Positions 8,306 through 17,156 of a stretch of 64,000 nt of DNA are shown piece by piece. Below the pieces are notes generated by a model. The model was not told the DNA's origin. It was given only the letters and a program-made list of their open reading frames with translations, and did no database searches. Within the stretch, counting starts at the first letter, position 1. Every line of letters starts with the position of its first letter. A program made the position numbers and the translations under genes. The stretch covers positions 62,001 to 126,000 of the forward strand of contig JAFQRA010000030.1 in the NCBI GenBank assembly GCA_017410325.1, read 5' to 3'. The DNA comes from Clostridia bacterium (GTDB lineage: Bacteria; Bacillota; Clostridia; Oscillospirales; Acutalibacteraceae).

Positions 8306-9158
8306 ATAAAACACAGCAAAAAAGTATGCTTCCGAACGGCAGAAAACATCAGAAAAGCCTTTGCGGTCGGCAAAGATAAATTTCTGCTTTTAAAAAGAAA
8401 AAAGAAACAAAAATTGAAAAGCAAAGACCCGTATTTACAAAATTTTCTTAAAAATTTACGATAAAAAGTCCAATGTAAAATTACGGTAAAAAACGGCAAA
8501 AAAAGCGCGGAGTTTTTTGGAAAGAATCAGCCGATAAAAACAATGTCAGAAAATGGCGTAAGCCTTGATATACAGGCAAAAACGGGAAGCTTTGAAAAGA
8601 AAAAACAAACGAAAAAACGGGTACAAAAATGCACAAAAAAAGAAAAGAAATACGGCTTGTTTTCGCGGCTCGTTTTTCAGGCGGATACAGGCTTGAGGTA
8701 AGATGAAGCCAAGAAAAAATACTTCGGGAAACCCGACAGTGCGGGTAGGTGTTTCAAATAACGAAAAACTGTAATTTTAAGCGAAAAAACAGAGAAAGGC
8801 TGCGAAAAAAGCGGAATTATGCCGCCGGAAAAAGAAACTGGAAACCGAACCGTTTTTATTGTCTTCGGTGCGTGGAAAAGCGGAAAAATTTACAAAATTC
8901 ACAAAATACATATTTCGTCATACTTCGTCGCCTTTTTTCTCCCGGCGCTGTGCAGAAAAAGGGCTTGACAGGCAAATAACCAACTGTTGCGGTATCTGCT
9001 TTGAGAAATACTACATCTTGTTGTCAATGCTTTTGGCTTGATTTCAACGTTTGCGGGCAAGGTAAAACGCAGGTAAACCCGTACAAGCATTTGTGCACAA
9101 AAATTATATATTGCTATTGTGCAAATAGGAAAAAACGGCGCAGTTTTGCAATTTGCCG
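8306..9158. other. A-rich non-coding interval of about 850 bp
   Basis: No convincing gene is seen on either strand; the short open frames lack ribosome binding sites and have low-complexity Lys/Arg/Asn translations. The plus strand is rich in A and purine runs, with GAAAAA-type words repeated throughout, unlike any other part of the window. It lacks the palindromic repeats found in other long gaps. It may hold a non-coding RNA or decayed DNA. Confidence 0.5.
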
Positions 9159-9187
9159 TTGACAAAGCCTTAAAGAAGTATTAATAT
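9159..9187 (+). promoter_or_regulatory. Sigma-A promoter of the giant-protein operon
   Basis: TTGACA (9159-9164), 17-nt spacer, TAATAT (9182-9187). Confidence 0.75.
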
Positions 9188-9193
9188 GTTAGT

Positions 9194-9501
9194 AACTGAA
9201 AAAGTACAAAGGGGGTAGTGCCCCCATTTGAGAATGTACTTGTTAGTTAAATTTGCTTCTGCTAATAAAACCCCGCCGTCGAAAACCGGGTCCGCTGCTT
9301 TTACGCTGACCATACGGCGGCATCAGTCTCCGGCGGTCTTCGTTTAAAAGCGGCAGATTAAAGGTTTTTGAGGCACGAAAGTCAAGGGAGGTATGTTAAC
9401 CGAAGCTTATCAGTTCCCCTTTTCGCGGCATGGCGGCCGGTCAAGAGGCTGCCTGCAAATAAAGCAAAACCCATTTGCTAAATTTTATGGAGGTGTATCA
9501 C
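9194..9501 (+). promoter_or_regulatory. Long structured 5' leader (about 300 nt), class unknown
   Basis: The predicted leader opens with a nested hairpin: AGTACA (9203-9208) pairs with TGTACT (9235-9240) around GGGGG/CCCCC (9211-9215 / 9221-9225). GC-rich arms follow (CCGCCGT near 9273 with ACGGCGG near 9313; CTGCTTTTA with TAAAAGCGGCAG). No ORF longer than a few codons is convincing. It does not match the S-box, TPP, cobalamin, c-di-GMP-I or preQ1 consensus elements as I know them. Confidence 0.5.
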
Positions 9502-12500
9502 TTGAGTAATTTCAAAAAGCTCCTCAGCATGCTTCTTGCAGTCGCAATGTTATGCTCAACTTTCGCAATCGGTGCGGAGGCCGCATACAGCGAGTACAAG
9601 GACGAGAACATCACAGGCTACGACTCAATTGACCAGCCCATCTTCACAGCTGCTCAGTTGTCTTCAGTAGCACTTGATGCTATCGATGCATTGCTTGCGG
9701 ACATCGAAGAACCCACGTTCAAGATCCCCGTTATCAACGTAACAATCAGATTCTCGAGCATTGACGCAGCGCTCAATTCTCTTGAAGGTGTTTACAACGG
9801 CGGCGCATGGGCAACCGTTCAGAACATCGCAGGTGACCTTGGTAACCTCGAATTCAAGGCACTTAACAGCACTCCTTCCGACAACTTCGCAGCAGAAGGT
9901 GTCAGAAGAACAACACCCGGCAAGACAGACCTTGACGTTCTCTACTCTGTCTTCCAGTTCCTTTACGACAACAGAGAGCTCCTTGCATCCTACGGTTACG
10001 GCACACTTGACCTCGGTGCAACTCTCACAGGTCTTCTCGAAGGCCTCCTTCCCGAAATCAAGGCTTACCTTGACGCTCCCAACCTTCTCAAGGGCCTCAT
10101 CTACGACCTCGTTTACGAGCCCGACGACGAGAACGGTCTCCCCGAGTGGGATGAGATAAGCGATGAGGAAAAGAAAACCAATCCCAAATATGTCGCAGAC
10201 AACATGGCTCAGGTTCTTATCGACGACCTTATGGTTGACCTCGAAGAAAGCCTTGCAAAGGATTTCGACTGGGGTATCAAGATGAACCTCGGCGGCGTTC
10301 TCGACCTTGACGCTCCCAGCTTCTACGACGTATTCGAAGGTGCTCTCCAGAGAGCATACTCCGAGATTCTTGTTCCTCTTGGCAACACCCAGATCAAGAA
10401 GTTCCTCTACGAGGTTCTCGGCGTTGACGATTTCTCTGCTTACAAAATCACACAGACAGTTCAGGTTGAAAAGGACGGCGCAATGGTCACAGAAGAGAAG
10501 ACCATCGGCTACTACCTTGACGACTGTGCAGATATTGCAAAGCTCAGAGCAGACTACAACTTCCCCGCAGGCAACAGCCTCTCCGCAGACGTTGCAGCAG
10601 GTAAGGTTAAGCTCAACGAGTTCGGCGCACTTGTAAATGTTGATTACGAAATCACAGATTACGATTTCGCAGGCTCCGAAACAAACCAGCTCATCAACGA
10701 GCTCAACAACATTCTCGGCCAGTGGTTCACAGCTGTTGTTAACATCGAAGGCCTCGATTGGGTCAACGGTGATAACGACAACCTCATCACAAACATCGAG
10801 AATATTGCAAAGTACATCCTCAAGAACTACGGTGAGCGTTTCCTTTCCCAGTGGATTACAATCCCCACTGACGAAGAGATTGATGCACTCACACTTGAAA
10901 CAGGCGTTGTCCGTTTCGGCAGAGAGCTTCTTGAGAAGTTTGCAGAAAACATCATCCTTCCCGATGATGCACAGTCCATCCGTTCAATCGTTACATACGC
11001 TCTTTGCGAGCTCATCGCCGACAAGGATCCCTCTGCTGATATCTACGGCAAGCTCACAAGCGGCCAGCTTAACCCCGACGGTGACGACGGCTGGAAGGAG
11101 ATTGCAGTTGTTATCGCAAGATACTATCTCAACTCCCTTATCAACGTAGACATCCCCGAAGGTCTCGACTTTGAAGATACAATCGAGCACATCGTCAACT
11201 GGGCTCTCACAAACTACGGCGGTATCCTTGACTACGCAGCCGACCTTGCAGGCGACACATCCAAGACTGCATGGCAGAAGCTCGACGGTGTTATCTTCGG
11301 CCTTATTCCTCTTGAGTGGCTTCCCGCAAAGGCAAGAGTTCTCAAGAACGGCGTAGAGACCTATGTTGATATCACAGGCTCCGAAGTTATTATTATGGAT
11401 ATTCTTCTTGGTAATGTCCTTGACATGAAGATTGAATATCTCTTCGACCTTTTCAACAGACGTGACGGCGGCCCGCTTGACAAGGCTCCCGTACAGGTTA
11501 TTCTCAGCACAATTGAGAACATTCTCAACTCCATCATCCCCGGCCTCTTCCCGACAGGTCTCCAGACAGTTGATGCTCTTCTTACAAAGGAAAAGCTCGG
11601 CGACCTTCTTAAGGGCCTTTGCACAGGTCTCTATGAGATCAGAACAAACCTTCTTCCCGCTGCTCTTCCGCTTGTTTGTATGATTCTTGAACTTACAACA
11701 GCTCAGCAGCTTGAAGACCCGACTGTTACATACCCGAACTTCATCTACAGCACCTCAAGATCTCTTGCAGGTACTTCGATCGTTCTTCGTAACAGCTCCA
11801 CAGGTGTTAACACAGCTTATACAGATGCAGACGGTGTAACACACCAGGATGACCTTTATAAGGTTAAGGTTAAATCTATTACAACTAATAATAGTAAGGT
11901 TTCCGTTACTTACAACGCAAACGAGACACTTAACGGCGGTGAGACCAAGTCCTTCCCCGTAACAGGTGCTCTTGATGCAGACGGTCTCGTCAGCTTCGTA
12001 ATCGCTTACGAAATCCTTGACGAAGAAGGCAAGTCACTCACAGCATCTCCCATCGAGGTTCGTGTTTACACATACGTAAGCGCAACACATCCCGATGACG
12101 ATGAGCAGTACTATGCTTATGATGAAAGCGGTTGGCCGCTCGAATATGTTGCTCCCTTCGGTATGAACAACCACTACGTTGTTTCTGCTCCCGCAGCATA
12201 CATCAACAGCTGGGGCGACCTTGCAGACCAGGGTTACACACTCGGCCGTGACAGCACGAACGAGAACAACCACGGCAACAGCGCTACAATCAGCTTTGTA
12301 AGCTACACAGCAACAACAGCAGACGGTCAGGACGTTTCCGCCGCTCTCCAGAATCCCGGTTTCGCAACAGTTACAACTGACTACAACGGTTACTTTGCAG
12401 GCTTCGACCTTATGAAGGTCGTTCCTCCCCAGGTTGTTGATCCTGAGGATCCCACAAAGACTGTTGACGAAGACATTATGAACTACGTTGGTAACTACAA

Positions 12501-14121
12501 CGTTGCTCTTACTCTTAACTTCACAGCTACACTTAATACTCCTGCAACATACACTATCGCCCGTGAGCTCGTTATCTTCAACGACTTCGGTCTTCCCGGT
12601 CTTGTTGGCGGCGTTATGGACGCAAACCGCCAGAAGGCTAACTACGATGTAGCAGGCACAACTCTTTGGGAAGATTACGTAGCAGCTCTTGACGCAGCTC
12701 AGGCAGTTGTTCTCGCTCCCAAGACTGTTGACACATTCAGCGCAACAGATAACGGTTACGAAGCAGCAGCAGCAGCTCTTAAGGCAGCAGTTGAAGCTCT
12801 CGACGAAAAAGCAGTCAGCGCAGGTGTTGCTTCTCTTGAGGCTCTCAGAGAGCAGTATCAGCCCTCCAACCCCGAAGGTATGGAGTATGACGATCCCGAT
12901 TTCAACTACATGGGCGCAGAAGACTACGTTCTTTACACCTACGAGCGCTACAGAGACCACAGAGACAACATTGATTCTCTCATCAATTCTCAGAAGAAGC
13001 CCGCAGCTCCCGGTGCAGACGCAACTGCAGAAGAAATCGCAGCTTACGAGAAGGCTCTCGCAGAGATTCCCACTCTTAAGCTCTTCGACATCACTTACAG
13101 AGGCCATATGTATCAGATGAACGCTGAGCGTCTCGTCCCGAGAACGGCTTCCAAGAATTATCTCCAGCACGCATACAGACTTGTATACGATAAGTACGTT
13201 CTTATGGACGAAGCTGAGTACTCAACAAAGACATGGGCAGCTCTTGAGAAGGCTATCGCTTTCGCAGAGACAGTCCTTGCTGACAACAGTGCAGACCTTC
13301 GCCAGACAAAGGTTAACGCAGCTCGTCACGAAATCATCGCTGCTTACAAGGGCCTTGCTTCCAAGAGCACAGACCCCGCTGACTACGCACAGCTTCTTGA
13401 TGCTATCGCACAGGCAGACGAAATCTTCGCTATCGACAACTACGAGGCTAAGTTCACAGGCATCGAGGCTCTCCTTGAGGCTTATGAAGCAGCTACGAAC
13501 ATCGAAAGCGGTCTCCTTGCAGAGTTCCAGGAGGATATCGACGCAGCAGCTCAGGCTCTTCTTGATGCTCTTGAAGCTCTTGAAGCTATCGCAGCAGGCC
13601 TTGACTTTGCACCCGCAACTGATGTTTATGCAGGTCTTGCAGGCAACACAATGACAGGTGAAGGCTACAACTGGGCACCCGCAGTTAAGACATTTGACAA
13701 CGGTGGAAACTTCATCGATGGTCTTCTTGCTAACTACTACGACGGTATCGATACAATCATCGCTACAACAGGCGGTGCAGAGCTTGGCTACACACCGAAT
13801 GAAAACAACGATGGTAGTGTTATCGCTACAGGCGACACAGTCACAGTTGACGGCGTAGAGTATACTCTCGTTGTTTACGGTGATACTGACGGTACAGGTT
13901 ACTGCGACGTAACAGACGTTGCTGAAATCACACAGCTTGCTAACTGGGAACTCAGTGCAGACGAAGAAGCTGCAGCAAAGGTTAAGGCAGCAGATATCGT
14001 TGCTGATAACTGCATCGACGTTTCCGACGTTGCTTTCGCAGTTCAGCTCGCATCAATGGTTCTCTATGACTACCAGATTCCTCAGGACGGTACCTTCGCA
14101 GGTGCAGTTCTTCCCCAGTAA
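9502..14121 (+). CDS. Very large secreted protein, helical N-terminal region, FIVAR-like repeats, C-terminal dockerin
   Basis: This is a 1539-residue extracellular protein. The start is taken as TTG at 9502 because GGAGGTG ends 6 bases upstream and a signal peptide follows directly (LSNFKKLLSMLLAVAMLCS...). The first 750 residues or so are mostly helical, with no family I recognise. A beta-rich stretch follows (about 770-1020), then about three FIVAR-like helical repeats (about 1050-1370). The C-terminus is a variant of the pre-dockerin module seen in three other proteins of this cluster, then a dockerin whose first Ca loop reads GDTDGTGYCDVTD. The second loop (DIVADNCIDVSD) is degenerate at position 3. 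No catalytic motif is visible. Codon use is strongly biased as in highly expressed genes. Confidence 0.82.
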   Translation: MSNFKKLLSMLLAVAMLCSTFAIGAEAAYSEYKDENITGYDSIDQPIFTAAQLSSVALDAIDALLADIEEPTFKIPVINVTIRFSSIDAALNSLEGVYNGGAWATVQNIAGDLGNLEFKALNSTPSDNFAAEGVRRTTPGKTDLDVLYSVFQFLYDNRELLASYGYGTLDLGATLTGLLEGLLPEIKAYLDAPNLLKGLIYDLVYEPDDENGLPEWDEISDEEKKTNPKYVADNMAQVLIDDLMVDLEESLAKDFDWGIKMNLGGVLDLDAPSFYDVFEGALQRAYSEILVPLGNTQIKKFLYEVLGVDDFSAYKITQTVQVEKDGAMVTEEKTIGYYLDDCADIAKLRADYNFPAGNSLSADVAAGKVKLNEFGALVNVDYEITDYDFAGSETNQLINELNNILGQWFTAVVNIEGLDWVNGDNDNLITNIENIAKYILKNYGERFLSQWITIPTDEEIDALTLETGVVRFGRELLEKFAENIILPDDAQSIRSIVTYALCELIADKDPSADIYGKLTSGQLNPDGDDGWKEIAVVIARYYLNSLINVDIPEGLDFEDTIEHIVNWALTNYGGILDYAADLAGDTSKTAWQKLDGVIFGLIPLEWLPAKARVLKNGVETYVDITGSEVIIMDILLGNVLDMKIEYLFDLFNRRDGGPLDKAPVQVILSTIENILNSIIPGLFPTGLQTVDALLTKEKLGDLLKGLCTGLYEIRTNLLPAALPLVCMILELTTAQQLEDPTVTYPNFIYSTSRSLAGTSIVLRNSSTGVNTAYTDADGVTHQDDLYKVKVKSITTNNSKVSVTYNANETLNGGETKSFPVTGALDADGLVSFVIAYEILDEEGKSLTASPIEVRVYTYVSATHPDDDEQYYAYDESGWPLEYVAPFGMNNHYVVSAPAAYINSWGDLADQGYTLGRDSTNENNHGNSATISFVSYTATTADGQDVSAALQNPGFATVTTDYNGYFAGFDLMKVVPPQVVDPEDPTKTVDEDIMNYVGNYNVALTLNFTATLNTPATYTIARELVIFNDFGLPGLVGGVMDANRQKANYDVAGTTLWEDYVAALDAAQAVVLAPKTVDTFSATDNGYEAAAAALKAAVEALDEKAVSAGVASLEALREQYQPSNPEGMEYDDPDFNYMGAEDYVLYTYERYRDHRDNIDSLINSQKKPAAPGADATAEEIAAYEKALAEIPTLKLFDITYRGHMYQMNAERLVPRTASKNYLQHAYRLVYDKYVLMDEAEYSTKTWAALEKAIAFAETVLADNSADLRQTKVNAARHEIIAAYKGLASKSTDPADYAQLLDAIAQADEIFAIDNYEAKFTGIEALLEAYEAATNIESGLLAEFQEDIDAAAQALLDALEALEAIAAGLDFAPATDVYAGLAGNTMTGEGYNWAPAVKTFDNGGNFIDGLLANYYDGIDTIIATTGGAELGYTPNENNDGSVIATGDTVTVDGVEYTLVVYGDTDGTGYCDVTDVAEITQLANWELSADEEAAAKVKAADIVADNCIDVSDVAFAVQLASMVLYDYQIPQDGTFAGAVLPQ

Positions 14122-14159
14122 TTCCGTCTGAATTAATTACATTATTACTATAGTGTTTA

Positions 14160-14187
14160 GCCGGGTTGGCTCCCGGGCTGACCCGGC
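14160..14187 (+). repeat. Intergenic hairpin in the operon
   Basis: GCCGGGT (14160-14166) pairs with ACCCGGC (14181-14187). No T run follows, so it looks more like an mRNA processing or stability hairpin than a terminator. Confidence 0.6.
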
Positions 14188-14221
14188 GGACACGAAAATG
14201 CTTTTATAAGGGGGCAACCCA

Positions 14222-15313
14222 ATGACAAGAAAACTGAAAAGAATAGCAGCGCTTGTTCTTGCTCTCGCAATTCTTGCTTCGAGCTTCGCTCTTAGCGCTT
14301 TTGCGGCAGGCACAGCAACAGGCAACGAGGCTATGAATGTCGGTCTTGCGTTGAGTGCCGATACGGCTGAACCCGGTGATGAAATCACCGTAACAGTCAG
14401 CATTAGTAACAACTACAACGCAACAACAATGCGTTGGCCCGTGCTCTACTCAACGGACGTTTTTGAGCTTGTTGACGGCAGCCTTACTACAGCTATCGAC
14501 AGCGTAACAACCGTTGCAGGCAGCACAACCACAACAACTAATGAAGAATTTGTCCCCGCTGCTTACAGCGAAGGATATTCGGCATTCACAATTCAATGGA
14601 TCGCAAATTCTGACGGAACAATTATCGGTGCTTTCAACAGTGCAACATCCGTTGCTTGCTTCTCCTTCAAACTCAAGGTTATTGAGGGCTCGGAAGGCAA
14701 GACCGGCACCGTTCTTATTCCTCAAAGCTCAGAACATTTTTACAAAATGGCAGTCAGCGACATTGCTGACGCAACAAGCTTCTACACAGCACCCGTAACC
14801 TTTACGGTTTCCGATGCAGCAGCTCTCACAGTTGAGAGTGCATACGTAGCTCCCGAGCTCGTAGCTCTCGGTGGTACAATCATCGATAAAGCAAACGGCT
14901 TCATCTACGGCCTTACACACGGCGATTTCGCAGAAATCGTTGACATTGTTGAAGACGGCTACGCAAAGGTTGAGGGCGATGGCTCCGTAGTTTGCACACC
15001 TGTTGCAGGTCAGAACGTACTCGGCACAGGCGCAAGGGTTGAGCTTGTTGACTCATTAGGTGTAACAGTAGAAACATATTATATTGTTATCTTCGGCGAC
15101 ACAGACGGTGACAGCTTCGTCACAACTGATGATATCATCGATGCAAGCCGTTGGTACGCATACCTTGACAGCGCAAACGATTACGAGGATTTCTCAAATC
15201 CCGTTGCATTTGCAATGGATATCAACGGCGACGATTTTGTTGACGACGTTGACTTTGCAATCGTTGAGCGTTACTATGCATACCTTATCGAGGATGTTCC
15301 GCAGACAAGATAA
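14222..15313 (+). CDS. Secreted cohesin-like/dockerin adaptor protein
   Basis: The 363-residue protein has a signal peptide ending LSAFAAG. Residues about 38-195 form one beta-sandwich that reads like a cohesin: it opens LSADTAEPGDEITVTVSIS and ends in a conserved strand before SDAAALTVES. Residues about 208-288 are the conserved module starting PELVALGGTIIDK...FIYGL. Residues about 290-363 are a dockerin with both Ca loops intact (DTDGDSFVTTDD and DINGDDFVDDVD), ending DVPQTR. One binding module of each kind on one small protein is the architecture of an adaptor scaffoldin. It follows the previous gene by 100 bases with AAGGGGG before the ATG, and its C-terminal 155 residues are nearly identical to those of the next gene. 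Confidence 0.75.
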   Translation: MTRKLKRIAALVLALAILASSFALSAFAAGTATGNEAMNVGLALSADTAEPGDEITVTVSISNNYNATTMRWPVLYSTDVFELVDGSLTTAIDSVTTVAGSTTTTTNEEFVPAAYSEGYSAFTIQWIANSDGTIIGAFNSATSVACFSFKLKVIEGSEGKTGTVLIPQSSEHFYKMAVSDIADATSFYTAPVTFTVSDAAALTVESAYVAPELVALGGTIIDKANGFIYGLTHGDFAEIVDIVEDGYAKVEGDGSVVCTPVAGQNVLGTGARVELVDSLGVTVETYYIVIFGDTDGDSFVTTDDIIDASRWYAYLDSANDYEDFSNPVAFAMDINGDDFVDDVDFAIVERYYAYLIEDVPQTR

Positions 15314-15328
15314 CAAATGTTTAAAAGC

Positions 15329-15355
15329 TCATTTTTCCGTAACAGCGGAAGAATG
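15329..15355 (+). repeat. Intergenic hairpin in the operon
   Basis: TCATTTTTCCG pairs with CGGAAGAATGA across a short loop; no T run follows. Confidence 0.5.
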
Positions 15356-15391
15356 AAAACAAAAGAATAAGAATAGGAGGAAACTCGCTCA

Positions 15392-17062
15392 ATGAAACTT
15401 ACAAGACGAGTTCTGGCGGTTATAGTAGCAGTTGCTATGCTTGTAGGCGTAATGGCAATCGGCGCTTTCGCAGCAGTCGGCGATTACGATGCAACCTCTA
15501 ACCCCTTCACGACCAAAATCGGTCTCAAGGCATACCGTGTTGATGATTCCGGCGAATACGTTGAGATAACAGACGGCAAGGTCCTTGACGGCGAAGTTAT
15601 CCGTATTGAGGTCTGGGGTCAGACAAACTACTATGCAAATATTGCAAACTATATTATGGCTTACTCAAACGGCCTTTTCGCTCCCACTAAGCTTGACGGC
15701 TCCACCTACGACTACGATGCAACATCTGCAACAGGTCTCGGTATGGAAGTTATCGAACAGATAGCTTATGATGAGGATGCTCTCAACGCAGCATACGAAG
15801 CAGAAGGCGAAACAGGCTACGCAAGCTTCAATGCTCCCTTCGCATTCAACACAGCAGCAAAGCTCACAACAGCTTTCGCAGGTGCTGACAGCGCAAGCGC
15901 AATCGCAAATATGTATCCCGCAGCTTGGAAGAGCGGCTCAGCAGTTAACGCAACAGGCGCTGCTTACAACGTTCTTTCCGCAGGCTACGGCCCCGACATT
16001 GATGTCGCTCTCCCCGCTTCCGCTAACTCCGGCTACAATATGGCCGTTGTTATGGTTGACTATCAGCCCCTCGTTGCTTTCAACCTCACAGTTGATGCAG
16101 CAGCAGGCACAAAGGGTGTTGTAACCCTTCCCGAGGCAGCTGTAAGAACCAGCTCCAACACCTCCGGCAGAATGTACGTTTCCGCCGGTACTCCCAACGC
16201 AAACTTTGACGACTTCGGCTTCCCCGCATACGAGGCACAGGCTGTTCCTTCTGTTGCACTTAACTTTGCACAGTACAAGGACACATACGAAGACGGCACA
16301 GTTGCTGACCGTGTAGTTGACCTTTCCGAAGGCACAATCGACTTCACAGTTGTTACCTCTCTTGACGGCGGCGACGAGCCCATCGTTCCCGAGGTTAACA
16401 AGGAAGCTCTTGATGCAGCTATCAAGACTCTCCCCGCTTTCACACAGGATGAGGCAGAAGCAACATCCTGGGCAAACTACGCAGCAGCTCTTGCAGACGC
16501 ACAGGCTGTTTACGCAGACCCCAACGCTTCTCAGGACGCTGTTAACGCAGCAGAGACAGCTCTCCTTGCAGCTATTGCAGCAGTTGTTGCAAAGCCCGCA
16601 GTAGCTCCCGAGCTCGTAGCTCTCGGCGATACAATTATCGACAAAGAGCTTGGCTTTATCTACGGCCTTCCCCACGGTGACTTTGGCGGCGTAACAGACC
16701 TTGTTGATGAGGGTTACGTTGAGGTTACAGGTGACGGTTCTGTCAGATGCACACCTTCAAGCGACATCCTTGGTACAGGCTCCAAAGTTGAGCTTCTTGA
16801 TTCCAAGGGTGCAGTAGTTGAAACATACTACGTTGTTATCTTCGGCGATACAGACGGTGACGGCTTCATTACAAGTGAAGATATTATTGACGCAAGCCGT
16901 TGGTACGCTTACCTTGACAGCGAAAACGATTACGAGGATTTCAGCAATCCTGCTTCCTATGCAATGGATATCAACGGCGACGATTTCGTTGACGACGTTG
17001 ACTTCTCAATCGTTGAGCGTTACTATGCATACCTTATCGAGGATGTTCCGCAGACCCGATAA
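15392..17062 (+). CDS. Secreted cohesin-like/FIVAR/dockerin protein
   Basis: The 556-residue protein starts MKLTRRVLAV and has a signal peptide ending GAFA. Residues about 30-320 hold a long beta-rich domain with the shared GEVIRIEVWGQTNYYANI element, probably a divergent cohesin-like sandwich with insertions. One FIVAR-type helical repeat follows (about 337-400). The pre-dockerin module (PELVALGDTIIDK...FIYGL, about 404-481) and a dockerin (about 483-556) with loops DTDGDGFITSED and DINGDDFVDDVD complete it. The final residues DVPQTR equal those of the upstream gene. AGGAGG precedes the ATG. It is probably co-transcribed with its neighbours. Confidence 0.75.
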   Translation: MKLTRRVLAVIVAVAMLVGVMAIGAFAAVGDYDATSNPFTTKIGLKAYRVDDSGEYVEITDGKVLDGEVIRIEVWGQTNYYANIANYIMAYSNGLFAPTKLDGSTYDYDATSATGLGMEVIEQIAYDEDALNAAYEAEGETGYASFNAPFAFNTAAKLTTAFAGADSASAIANMYPAAWKSGSAVNATGAAYNVLSAGYGPDIDVALPASANSGYNMAVVMVDYQPLVAFNLTVDAAAGTKGVVTLPEAAVRTSSNTSGRMYVSAGTPNANFDDFGFPAYEAQAVPSVALNFAQYKDTYEDGTVADRVVDLSEGTIDFTVVTSLDGGDEPIVPEVNKEALDAAIKTLPAFTQDEAEATSWANYAAALADAQAVYADPNASQDAVNAAETALLAAIAAVVAKPAVAPELVALGDTIIDKELGFIYGLPHGDFGGVTDLVDEGYVEVTGDGSVRCTPSSDILGTGSKVELLDSKGAVVETYYVVIFGDTDGDGFITSEDIIDASRWYAYLDSENDYEDFSNPASYAMDINGDDFVDDVDFSIVERYYAYLIEDVPQTR

Positions 17063-17094
17063 GTAAACACACACTTTTTTAGTCTGATAATCCA

Positions 17095-17118
17095 CCCTCC
17101 GTGTTACGGCACGGAGGG
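17095..17118 (+). repeat. Intergenic hairpin in the operon
   Basis: CCCTCCGTG (17095-17103) pairs perfectly with CACGGAGGG (17110-17118); no T run follows. Confidence 0.6.
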
Positions 17119-17156
17119 CGGTTAAAGGAAAAATATCACAGGAGGATTTCAGCTAA

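Noticed and set aside
7870..8499. 209-codon minus-strand frame with Arg/Ser/Asn repeats
   Set aside because: Antisense reading of the GYG repeats of the BY-kinase tail and the terminator; no ribosome binding site.
8749..8979. Short Lys/Arg/Asn-rich frames in the A-rich gap
   Set aside because: No ribosome binding site, no conserved features, low-complexity composition.
9194..9501. c-di-GMP-I or other known riboswitch in the leader
   Set aside because: The conserved cores I know for these classes could not be found; left as unknown structured leader.
9475..9501. Earlier TTG or ATG starts of the first giant protein
   Set aside because: The GGAGGTG binding site overlaps these codons and fits only the TTG at 9502.
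12034..13170. 378-codon open frame on the minus strand, Cys/Val-rich
   Set aside because: Shadow of the 9502 gene: biased codons of the real gene leave the complementary frame free of stops. No start signals and implausible composition.
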